A DNA stretch of 10,281 bases from Synura sp. LO234KE. Lineage: Eukaryota > Sar > Synurophyceae > Synurales > Mallomonadaceae. The notes beneath the pieces were generated by a model, which saw only the letters and a program-made list of their open reading frames with translations, was not told the DNA's origin and did not search any database. Below, piece by piece: positions 1-7,390 of the stretch. The first letter of the stretch is position 1, and each line of letters opens with the position of its first letter. The DNA lies in NCBI GenBank assembly GCA_015143735.1, contig VKHC01000667.1:1-10281 (forward strand), read 5' to 3'. The translations under genes were made by a program, and so were the position numbers.

Positions 1-211
1 TTTTCCTCCCTTTCCTTTTCCACCACCGCCTAGATCCATTGTTAAAATATTCAAACTTTGCTTTTCTAAGTGTGTTTATGTTGTTGCATCCCCAGAAGCT
101 GTGTGGGCATGAAAATTAGATGCTCTTCAGTCGAAAGAAACGCCTGAACGAACACATATCACAAAATCACAAATTACAAATAAATTCGAAACCGTCTAAA
201 CATAGAAAGGA
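1..211. other. Upstream region of the small membrane-protein gene
   Basis: No gene is visible here. The last 60 bases before the ATG at 212 are A-rich and pyrimidine-poor, as in many 5' leader sequences, and an in-frame TAG at 203-205 closes the frame just upstream. I see no convincing TATA box at a usual distance. Confidence 0.4.
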
Positions 212-436
212 ATGAGCATCACTAAGCATAAAGACGACTCTCAACTTTTTAGTGATACACTGTGGCTGCTATTACTAACTTTTTTGCTTGTATTTGCTCC
301 TGCTATTCTGTACTTTATCTATTCTGTCATCATAGATCCCCTCACTCCTCAACTGATTGCAGGGATTGGTGATATGGTTCGAAGGAAAAGTTTAGGCTTT
401 CTTGCAAAGAACAGCAGAGGCCAACGAAAAAAATAA
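212..436 (+). CDS. Small single-pass membrane protein, 74 aa, unknown function
   Basis: This frame encodes 74 residues. Residues 1-16 are short and polar with a slight net negative charge. Residues 17-41 form a clear membrane segment that begins LWLLLLTFLLVF and contains APAILYF. A DPLTP turn follows at about 42-46, and the tail is strongly basic and ends in GQRKK. The positive-inside rule suggests a cytosolic C-terminus, which is inference. The start at 212 is the first ATG after an in-frame TAG nine bases upstream and has a purine at -3. The frame runs uninterrupted to TAA at 434-436. It is the only intact frame in the window with a coherent domain layout, and it lies just outside repeat copy 1 and on the opposite strand to the decayed blocks. 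I do not recognise the family. It could be an intact small gene or the last exon of a longer one; no splice acceptor stands out. Confidence 0.6.
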   Translation: MSITKHKDDSQLFSDTLWLLLLTFLLVFAPAILYFIYSVIIDPLTPQLIAGIGDMVRRKSLGFLAKNSRGQRKK

Positions 437-474
437 TTTTTTAGCATCATTTTTATGACGTGAACGATAATTTG

Positions 475-1115
475 TTAAGTATGTACATTAAATGCATCAG
501 AGCAGTCTCCAGTATGTGATAACTAATTTCCTTCTCACCGCAACGCTAGTCGTTTGAAGACGTTTAGACACAGGAAAGGAGGAATGGGCGAAAGATTGAA
601 TCGAATACATTCATATCAATATTTTGTCATTCTTTAACTGCTTTACCGATGTTATATTGTTAAAAGAAGTGAAAGTACGAAACATAGTTAGCAACGTTGG
701 CAGACCTGTATACCGAAGGTTTTCAAGTCGTACCCCACTACCACTTCCAAGATGTAGTACGGTCACTTGCTTTTCGTAGACGTTGTTCTTAGATCTGGGT
801 TCAACGTGAAGATATTGCCCTCGCCCTCGGGCATGTGGCCTTCTTCCGCTGTCCCTACTCGGTCACGAGACTTGCCCTAGGGTAAATCGGGGACAGTTAT
901 TAACTTAATGGTGCTGTCTGGACCCATTCGTTTGACTTAACATTTATTTCCTTCCCTTTGTAAGAAATAACTTCTCCTGGACTTCTTGTTTTGGCAGCAA
1001 AGCGGATCTTGGTTCAAAGTTCTTGCGTTAACAGGCGGTTATGGGTTACTAGACGCACGTATGACCCATGACTCGTCTGTATTCCCAGTTCTCCTGATTT
1101 CCGAGTCCTATGTCT
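475..1115 (+). repeat. Diverged direct repeat, copy 1
   Basis: This segment matches 4911-5515 in the same orientation with many substitutions and small indels. Shared blocks in order include ATGCAT then GAGCAGTCTCCAG near 492-518, CGCAACGCTAG near 540, GTTAAAAGAAGTGAA near 659, CGTAGACGTTGTT near 776, GATCTGGGTTCAA at 792-804, and a weaker tail ending near AGTCCTA at about 1104-1110. No open frame in it looks coding. Copy 1 holds about 212 bases absent from copy 2 (about 805-1016). It follows the decayed end of block B on the minus strand. It could be one of two degenerate long terminal repeats or a duplicated gene spacer; the sequence does not settle this. Confidence 0.75.
792..1016. mobile_element. 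Short insertion in repeat copy 1 flanked by 13-bp direct repeats
   Basis: GATCTGGGTTCAA at 792-804 recurs with one mismatch as GATCTTGGTTCAA at 1004-1016. The 199 bases between them have no counterpart in the related repeat, where a single GATCTGGGTTCAA (5431-5443) runs straight into the following homologous sequence. That is an occupied-site versus empty-site pattern, and the 13-bp repeats look like a target-site duplication. The insert has no open frame worth naming and no terminal inverted repeat that I can see, so a SINE-like or other non-autonomous insertion is possible. The alternative is that copy 2 lost the segment by recombination between the two 13-bp repeats. Confidence 0.5.
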
Positions 1116-1227
1116 GAAATAGTATAGCTATTCGTCTTACTCACATAAGCAAGTCAATATCCTACCGGAAAATCCTTCATCTTAATTATTGTAATAGACA
1201 CTAGGCAGGATTCCTACACAGACGTAT
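1116..1227. other. Short spacer between repeat copy 1 and decayed block B
   Basis: This is AT-rich and shows no coding signal. It holds a 15-base match, TAAGCAAGTCAATAT at 1146-1160, to the 514-bp unit at 4025-4039 and 4539-4553. I found no further similarity around it. Confidence 0.3.
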
Positions 1228-1915
1228 CTAATTATTAAGAGCCCCCCGTGACCGAGTGGGGGAGAGCGGGAGCATGTCGCCGCCCTGGAGCGTAGCAGGT
1301 AGGAGAGCCTCCCGCCCCCCCATAGAGATTATTACGCAACGACGTCCCCAACTAGATAAAAGGGGATGCGCATACCACCTTCGGGAGATGACCCTCCTAC
1401 TGAAGGGGCGCCAAAAATGGTGGTAAAATAACAGTGTTGTATCTCGGTGCAGAGGTAGTGGTACCAAGAGCACCGGCATATAAGGCAGGGATGGCGTGTT
1501 CACAGTGCAACAAGAAGTGAGGAGATGCATGACGCAAAAATGTAGGCCACCACACCGACCGTGACCAGAAAGGCAAAAGGGACGAAAAGCTCCGCATGGC
1601 GGCACATCGGACTGGCACCGCAAGTTGGGCAACAAACAACTCTAGGTGAGGGGGCACGCGGTCTTGAAGCTGCTCCACTACGCTGGTGCTTCCGGTCCCT
1701 AAATAACGGTGTTGCATGCTGGTCCCACTCCGGTTCAGAGAATCTATTATCGCGTGAGACAACAGGGGTAGAATCAAGGCACGATGGCAGATGAGTAGTC
1801 TTAGTTACCAGTTTGTCGTGCCCCTTCGCGCTCTCCTCGTCTCTGGGCTGCGCATCCACACTCCTGCTCCGGCTGCAAGCTCTCTACGGTCTGTTCCTCT
1901 AAGACACTTTGGGTT
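1228..1915 (-). pseudogene. Degraded 3' part of block B with three overlapping open frames
   Basis: This GC-rich stretch has long open frames in all three minus phases at once: 1859-1500, 1777-1397 and 1635-1228, plus a 42-codon frame at 1929-1804 that is Glu- and Gln-rich. Three open phases together mean low stop density, so length alone proves nothing here. The most coding-like pieces are PEWDQHATPLFRD (first frame) and VEQLQDRVPPHLELFVAQL (second). The first frame ends in a hydrophobic run of about 25 residues before the stop at 1500, which would be a membrane segment if ever expressed. It is probably the frameshifted continuation of block B. Confidence 0.4.
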
Positions 1916-1963
1916 TCAGTCTTCCTCATGGTCTCTCCAAGAGAGGCCTAGGAGCACCGCTCT

Positions 1964-2179
1964 AAGGCACATTCCTGCGAAAACGTCACTGAAGTCAAAT
2001 AGCTCAGGCACCAACGTGTTTTGTGCGGCCTTATAGTGACGTTTGAAGTTAGCCCTAAGTATACCAATCACTTTAAAAAAATTTGACTTGAAATGGATGC
2101 GAAAAAAAATATATCCTCTATACGACATTTTTTGAAAAAACGTCACTGGGTCAGTGACCTTTTCGCAGGAATGTGCCTT
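1964..2179. mobile_element. MITE-like element with 27-bp terminal inverted repeats
   Basis: The left end at 1964-1990, starting AAGGCACATTCCTGCG, and the right end at 2153-2179, ending CGCAGGAATGTGCCTT, are inverted copies over 27 bases with one mismatch (at 2159). The element is 216 bp. TCT lies directly outside both ends (1961-1963 and 2180-2182) and may be a 3-bp target-site duplication, though three bases can match by chance. The interior is A/T-rich with further nested pairings: AAGTCAAAT at 1992-2000 against 2081-2089, and the hairpin at 2142-2158. No transposase is encoded, so mobility would have depended on an enzyme made elsewhere. It sits inside decayed block B. Confidence 0.6.
2142..2158. 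repeat. Perfect hairpin, 7-bp arms and 3-base loop
   Basis: GTCACTG at 2142-2148 pairs with CAGTGAC at 2152-2158 across GGT. The same AACGTCACT word also occurs at the inner edge of the left terminal repeat (1982-1990) and, inverted, at 2034-2042. The hairpin therefore belongs to the nested fold of the MITE-like element and is not a separate terminator. Confidence 0.5.
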
Positions 2180-3825
2180 TCTGGTGAGGCAGGTGGGAGA
2201 AAGAACCTTTACCTCACTGAGCTTGTGGAGAGGAGGAAGGGTAGGGAGGGTGAGAAATGGACACCGTAGAGCACCAGGCTTCCTCCACCTCCTCAGAATT
2301 TCAGCCCACGAGGGGTTGACTACATTTCTCCATGGATCTGACTCCCCTATAGTTGCAAAGAGATTTTCGATTCCCTCCATTTGCAGGGAAGAGAGAAGTA
2401 GCCCGGTAACCTCCGGGAGTACTCCTCTGGAGCTAGAGCAATTTCGTGAAGGCGTAACTTTCATGTCGCTCCGAGGGATATTCGATAAGCTTGTCTGCCT
2501 TATGGCACTGAAAAGATAAGCGGTACAAACTCGGACCGCTACGCTGGTCCACTCGTCTTGAAGGTCACGCTGTATTGCCTCCACCCGGAAGAGGAAGTTA
2601 CAGCGCCAGACTCGTTCAACATAAAAGACTTTGTCAGGGGGAGCTTGTCAACTCTCGTATTGTTGGGAGAAGCCAAGTGGGGCGAAACCTTGGACCTGAA
2701 CATGGGCAAAGACTTTTTCCAAGAGATTAATGACTCCTGAGTCCCCTAGTGTGGTCTCGCAGTCAGTTTCTGGCGATATATGCAACTAGCGACAATATTG
2801 CTGTTCAGCTATTCCAAGGCCCATGAGATGAGATTCTCAGACGTTGGAATGGTGGCGCTGTAAATAGGTCATCTGGAGGTGGAAGAATGCGCGAGAGAGT
2901 TGATCCGGGGCGGGCCGTGGTGCGCAGTCAGTAATTTCAGCTTCGCTGTCAGCAGCAATAAATTATTGGAATTGATCGAGGCCAGAATTTCCCCCACAAT
3001 TGTAACTAGAAGTCGCAGCTGTGGCGGGTACCTGGTCCGGCGAAGGCGCGCCAAAATGAGAGGTGAAAGTAGAGTGGAGAGCGGGCTGCAGCCGCCAGTC
3101 CACGACGATTGACGCTCATCAATACAGAAATCAGATTCAACTTTTCGACTCCAGAATGAGTCGGATCCAACGATGACAGAGTATTCTGAGTCCCCTCAAA
3201 TGGAGAGGCTGGTAGATCAGACTTAAGTCCTGCAGCGGAGCTGTTACCGAGCCGAAATTCTGGTAAAGGAGTGGGTTGGAAAACGCGATTGAAAGTTGTC
3301 ACCAAAGCAACTTTGCCAAGAATTTAGGGCTGGAGTTAAGTGAGAGTGTGCTTCAAGCCTAAATTGTTGCTCAAAACGGGCTTGAGCAAAACCGGGTGGA
3401 AGATCTGGCGATGCTGATGCAAGATCTTGGGTAATATCGGCGCTTCCACCAGTGCCAGGAAATGAAATTGAGGTAAGATGCTCTCGTGGATTTGCTAGAG
3501 ATAAAAATTTTAGCTTAGGGTTCCGGTTTGTATTTGATCTCTCCAAATTGGAAGAGTGGAACAGGATTGAGAGCGGGAGTGCGATTTCCAAACAGATTAG
3601 TACGCCAATCATCGTCATCGAGCGCTCCTCGAGTACCTGTGATAATTTGCTCTAATGGAGGCCAATGTGGAAGAATGATGTTGTTCAGAGATACTAAGTT
3701 TTTTTATCTCTCTCTGGATTATGTTGGCTGAGGTTTTGAATCGCCTCAGTGTTTAGGAATACTAGGTTTATTTCGGTATCATCGTTGAAATAATTCACTG
3801 GAGTTGGCTTTGTGCGTTGTTCCAT

Positions 3826-3880
3826 GCTTGCGGCCGAGTTAAAGTTTTGTGATAATTAATTTTTGCAAAAAAATATGTTG
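3826..3880. other. Upstream spacer of block B (minus strand)
   Basis: This is a short AT-rich stretch between the ATG of block B and the 514-bp tandem repeats. It may have held the leader sequence of B. I see no definite promoter element. Confidence 0.3.
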
Positions 3881-4394
3881 GTGTCAATCTCCGAGTTTTT
3901 AAACAATTATTTAGCAACGTAAATACGAGAACTAGGCAAATTTTGAGATCACAACGCTCAAATTTGGAATAGATAAATACTTACATATGCTTTGGTAAAG
4001 TCACACAAAGCAGGTTTTAAAAACTAAGCAAGTCAATATAAATCATGTAAGGGTGGATGGGTGAACAACAATTACTGTGACCACGTCGTTAAAGATGTTT
4101 CTGGAAACGTTCAGAAAATATTTACCTAAGCGAACCTCACGACAAATTTTATTCTTTGATAACAACCTTTTATGAACAAAAGATATTAGCAGAACACAAG
4201 GTTTGATCATAATTATGTACAAGCTAAAATTTCCAAATATGGCAGTTATGCTGATGCTCGTAATTTTCTCTATTATATGCCCCCACCAGGCGAACTCATG
4301 ACAAATATACGAATGAAGAAATTAAAAATAAACAAAACGTTAGTATAGCTGTTATTTCATTCCTGCGGCATTCACTTCTTGACCTGCACAGGCT
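3881..4394 (+). repeat. 514-bp exact tandem duplication, unit 1
   Basis: The unit starts GTGTCAATCTCCGAG and ends GACCTGCACAGGCT. It is identical, base by base as I read it, to the adjacent 4395-4908. It is AT-rich and otherwise unique in the window apart from a 15-base word shared with 1146-1160. It contains no long open frame. Perfect identity beside strongly diverged repeats means a very recent duplication or an assembly artefact. Confidence 0.95.
4215..4301 (+). CDS. Possible micropeptide, 28 aa, in tandem unit 1
   Basis: An ATG frame encodes 28 residues with a basic start, a hydrophobic core (MAVMLMLVIFSIIC) and a polar end (PHQANS) before TGA at 4299-4301. This is the shape of a signal peptide or tiny membrane peptide. 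At this length it could easily be chance in AT-rich DNA. It is reported because it is repeated exactly in unit 2. Confidence 0.12.
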   Translation: MYKLKFPNMAVMLMLVIFSIICPHQANS

Positions 4395-4908
4395 GTGTCA
4401 ATCTCCGAGTTTTTAAACAATTATTTAGCAACGTAAATACGAGAACTAGGCAAATTTTGAGATCACAACGCTCAAATTTGGAATAGATAAATACTTACAT
4501 ATGCTTTGGTAAAGTCACACAAAGCAGGTTTTAAAAACTAAGCAAGTCAATATAAATCATGTAAGGGTGGATGGGTGAACAACAATTACTGTGACCACGT
4601 CGTTAAAGATGTTTCTGGAAACGTTCAGAAAATATTTACCTAAGCGAACCTCACGACAAATTTTATTCTTTGATAACAACCTTTTATGAACAAAAGATAT
4701 TAGCAGAACACAAGGTTTGATCATAATTATGTACAAGCTAAAATTTCCAAATATGGCAGTTATGCTGATGCTCGTAATTTTCTCTATTATATGCCCCCAC
4801 CAGGCGAACTCATGACAAATATACGAATGAAGAAATTAAAAATAAACAAAACGTTAGTATAGCTGTTATTTCATTCCTGCGGCATTCACTTCTTGACCTG
4901 CACAGGCT
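4395..4908 (+). repeat. 514-bp exact tandem duplication, unit 2
   Basis: This is the second identical unit, directly head-to-tail with the first and with no extra bases at the junction. Identity stops at 4908, and homology to the diverged repeat copy 1 begins almost at once (about 4911). The tandem unit therefore abuts repeat copy 2. Confidence 0.95.
4729..4815 (+). CDS. Possible micropeptide, 28 aa, in tandem unit 2
   Basis: This is the identical copy of the frame at 4215-4301, carried by the tandem duplication. The same doubts apply, and the identity gives no evidence of selection because the whole unit is identical. Confidence 0.12.
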   Translation: MYKLKFPNMAVMLMLVIFSIICPHQANS

Positions 4909-4910
4909 CC

Positions 4911-5515
4911 TGTTAGTCTACCCATGCATTTGAGCAGTCTCCAGCATATGAGAACTAACGTCCTTCTCCCCGCAACGCTAGAGTCGTCGGTCGGTAGATA
5001 TTTAGAAACAGGCGAAGGAATGAATCGAGTACATTAATATTAATCAATCTTTTGTTAATGTTAAAGCGCTTTACTTATGACTGAAAGAGAAAACTGTTAT
5101 TGTTGTTACTTGATTGCAACTTGGTACGTTAGAAAGGCACTAAAAGCTTTTGTAAACACGAAACTAATCTTAATTAAAAGACTGGCGAAGGATGAAATTC
5201 AACATGAAATATCTTGAAAAGTCATGAAAATGAAAAATACAGTATGAATGATGGTCGAGTAAAGGTGACTGGAAAACCAAGTAAATATTTTTCTCTAACA
5301 ATGACGTATAGTTAAAAGAAGTGAAGTACAAAACATGGTGAGACAATAACATCGGAAGGTATTAGTCATAGACCCTCCGTACACCACTGCCGCTGCAATA
5401 TGTAGTACTTTCCTTTCGTAGACGTTGTTAGATCTGGGTTCAAAATTCTTGGATAACAGTAAGTCATCGCTGACTAGACATATTGACCAGTTCTCTTTCC
5501 CAAGTCCTAATTCAT
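4911..5515 (+). repeat. Diverged direct repeat, copy 2
   Basis: This is homologous to 475-1115 in the same orientation. It retains ATGCATTTGAGCAGTCTCC near 4924, CCCGCAACGCTAG near 4969, GTTAAAAGAAGTGAAGTAC at 5311, TCGTAGACGTTGTTAGATCT near 5417 and a tail to about AGTCCTA at 5503. It lacks the 212-base segment of copy 1 but has its own extra segment at about 5075-5310. It lies between the decayed ends of blocks A and B. No coding frame in it is convincing. Confidence 0.75.
5075..5310. other. Extra segment found only in repeat copy 2
   Basis: In copy 1 the shared words GCTTTAC (ending 646) and GTTAAAAGAAGTGAA (from 659) are about 12 bases apart; in copy 2 they are about 236 apart. The additional sequence is AT-rich, has a minus-strand open frame of 60 codons that looks like chance (rich in Phe, Tyr and His), and shows no clear inverted ends or target duplication. 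It is either an insertion in copy 2 or a deletion in copy 1. Confidence 0.5.
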
Positions 5516-5709
5516 AAGCCCTATATCCCCACAGAACCTCACAAAGGGTGGTAAAGCACCTCTACCTCATACTAATTGAATTATTGCGCTTCACATCCAC
5601 TCTGCCCCTGACTGGCCTAGGCTTCCCTAATTCGTTTGAATACCACCCCGTTAATGATAACTTTCCTCGGTAGTAATCTCATAGAATCTTGCAGTGAGAA
5701 TCCTTCCCC

Positions 5710-5940
5710 CTAGGAAGCCACACCGAGCGGAATTGGATAATGTGCCGATGAACCCATGTATAGCACAGCACAACTCTTTGACCTATGCCATGAATACCCG
5801 TACACCTCCTGGACTGGGTGACCAGCAGCCTTCATTGATGCACAGTCCCCATACTTTAATCCATGAGAGAGTACTCTAGCTAGATTCCTCTAAGCCAGAC
5901 TTACTCCCACATCGCTCAGAGCTTCATTTGTTAGCTTGAG
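5710..5940 (-). pseudogene. C-terminal segment of block A, 77 codons, one internal stop
   Basis: A frame from 5940 to TAG at 5710-5712 has one internal TAG at 5890-5892. It contains LTNEALSDVGVSLA before the stop and KYGDCASMKAAGHPVQEVYG and SSAHYPIPLGVAS after it. Beyond it, 5633-5499 in another frame gives a basic stretch (GKPRPVRGRVDVKRN) that would suit a C-terminal tail, and then repeat copy 2 begins. The plus-strand open frame at 5694-5879 is taken as a shadow. Confidence 0.5.
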
Positions 5941-6025
5941 AGTTAGCAACCTGCTCAATAACAAATAATTAGGCTCCTTCTCCAACTATAGCCGATACAA
6001 CAACTCGATGTCTTCTGCGTTTCTG

Positions 6026-6109
6026 TCCAGGAGGTGGAATCTTGTCACACCATTTTAGCTCAAACGATCCAGGAGGTGGAATCTTGTCACACCATTTTAG
6101 CTCAAACGA
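6026..6109. repeat. Exact 42-bp tandem duplication in block A
   Basis: The 42 bases at 6026-6067 are repeated exactly at 6068-6109. In the minus-strand open frame that ends at 5969 this doubles 14 residues, SFELKWCDKIPPPG, without changing phase. Perfect identity within otherwise decayed sequence indicates that the duplication is younger than most of the decay, or very lightly mutated by chance. Confidence 0.95.
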
Positions 6110-6265
6110 AACTGCGTCCTCACTGAGACGACGGTAGGTTCTCCAACATTTCTCATTCAATATCCTGGGTAACTGTAGCCGGTAGAATCTGTAAGAAAAC
6201 AATCTTCCCATTTGACAGCAAGTCTGTTTTTAGTCTTGCTGGCATGCGCATACACCGAAATCTTC

Positions 6266-6670
6266 CTAGTACGTAGCTGCATATCCAATATCCACCCCTA
6301 AGAATATGATTCGAGATAACGAAGAATCGAACGAAGCACCGGCCGCCTCCCAAAACTCTTGTCTAGTCGGGCTTACTATTTCAAGAGGTAAAGGTATTCG
6401 CCTAGGTACCTTCTTCCGTCGGCTCACTGCTGGGGGATTCGGATCAAATTCCTCCTTAGCTGCCATGATCGCTTTATTTGCGAAGATATCCACGTCAGCC
6501 ACCTCGCACCGAAACTCGTGTTAAAGTCCAACCATTTCTACCTCAACAGCGTAACCGATATCTCCCACAATCTCTTCATAAACGGATATAGTTGTGCCAT
6601 CTTCTCTTTGTCATTTAACGCGCATATAGAAATCCGACTCTCCTCTCTCTGTCATGACTATAGCTTTCAC
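6266..6670 (-). pseudogene. Well-preserved segment of block A, 135 codons, two internal stops
   Basis: One frame runs from 6670 to TAG at 6266-6268, with TGA at 6611-6613 and TAA at 6521-6523. About seven stops would be expected by chance. Coding-like sequence continues smoothly across both stops: VMTERGESDFYMRVK before the first, TTISVYEEIVGDIGYAVEV between them, and ADVDIFANKAIMAAKEEFD followed by a basic, Pro-rich RRKKVPRRIPLP after the second. That continuity is why I read this as a gene broken by point mutation and not as separate small genes. Confidence 0.6.
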
Positions 6671-7390
6671 CTATCGAAGGATCGTGTATAATTCGGGGCT
6701 GTTTCAGGTGACACCCCACCTTCTGCAATATCCCTCACTGACTGCATCCCAACGCATAACGCGGGAATGAGCAAGCTTATATCATGGTCTAAGTCACGCG
6801 GTAAACACGTGAGGAATATAAAAATTTCTTTAGTTCTTCGAAGCCACGCCATGTACCATACGCTGAACGTCAGCATTGAATCGGCAAAACTCTTAAGTCA
6901 GTTACTAAGGGGTTACATGCGAGTAACAAATTTTTGAGGAATACATAGTTTCTAAAAATTGACATTTCCATAATAGCTCAACGCTTCTGGTAGTACACCA
7001 CGAGAAAGATCATCCCGCACACAATTCTCAAACCCTCTAATATGTGTTGCATTCACCACCTAAATGGAACTATCAGAAAGTAGTGCCAAATAGCGCAAGT
7101 ACATAAGGTCCCATTAAATCTCTCTGTTGTAGCCCATTTGATTGAGTAGAAATTATCTCCTCTAACGCAAATTGTCTTACTTCTATCTCCTTATTGAACT
7201 ATGTAACCGAAAGCTGGCGCGATAGAAATATACTTCATGGTGTTTTGTTAACTCGAAACTCTTCGGAAGCTGTCCACGCTTGCTATCCTTTAAGTTGCGG
7301 TACCAGAAACTAGTTAGGGAAGAGTCATACTCTGTTACGAATGATTGAGACTCCAACTCAAAGGTAAGCAACAAGGATTGCCGTTAACCT

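Larger units (their letters stand above)
1916..3115 (-). pseudogene. Best-preserved frame of block B, 399 codons with four internal stops
   Basis: A single minus-strand frame runs from just after TGA at 3116-3118 down to TGA at 1916-1918. Its internal stops are TAA 2963-2965, TGA 2837-2839, TAG 2786-2788 and TGA 2648-2650. By chance about 20 stops would be expected in this length at ordinary composition, so this is the firmest coding evidence in block B. The part after 2648 is uninterrupted for 243 codons, including 72 codons inside the MITE-like element. Readable pieces include SGVINLLEKVFAHVQVQGF and VNPSWAEILRRWRKPG. The opposite strand also shows open frames (2154-2519 and 2489-2740). Those are rich in Ser, Arg and Leu or short, and I read them as shadows, although 2489-2740 is protein-like enough to keep some doubt. 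Confidence 0.65.
1228..3825 (-). pseudogene. Decayed block B: multi-frame minus-strand coding remnant, family unknown
   Basis: The likely original start is the ATG at 3825-3823, in a strong context (GCAAGCATGG: A at -3, G at +4). It opens MEQRTKPTPVNYF and runs 43 codons to TAG at 3694. Coding-like sequence then moves between frames: 3698 onward, 3658-3515 (contains GALDDDDWRTNLFGNR), the first frame again through about 3305, another frame 3305-3050, then one frame for 3115-1916. The early part is polar and rich in Pro, Ser and Asn, so probably disordered. The later part contains more globular stretches such as EGIENLFATIGESDPWRN. Downstream of 1916, shorter open segments continue in all three frames to about 1228 (for example VVEQLQDRVPPHLELF, and a membrane-like stretch ending near 1500). 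The full length would be about 860 codons, less the insert at 1964-2179. I see no catalytic motif and do not recognise the protein. It is certainly not intact; it may be more than one gene. Confidence 0.65.

Noticed and set aside
921-934. 14-base match GACCCATTCGTTTG to the reverse strand at 9878-9891
   Set aside because: A single 14-base match somewhere in a 10-kb window is near chance expectation, and similarity does not extend convincingly on either side.
1146-1160. 15-base word shared with the 514-bp unit (4025-4039, 4539-4553)
   Set aside because: It is suggestive because it lies just past repeat copy 1, but the flanks do not align, so no longer homology can be claimed.
2154-2740. Plus-strand open frames at 2154-2519 and 2489-2740 as genes
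   Set aside because: The minus strand has one continuous phase across the same area with far fewer stops than expected. The first plus frame is Ser/Arg/Leu-rich, like an antisense shadow. The second is more protein-like but short and begins without an ATG.
6306-6524. Plus-strand open frame opposite block A
   Set aside because: It lies opposite the best-preserved minus-strand segment (6266-6670), is Ser/Ala/Gly-rich, and has no features of its own.
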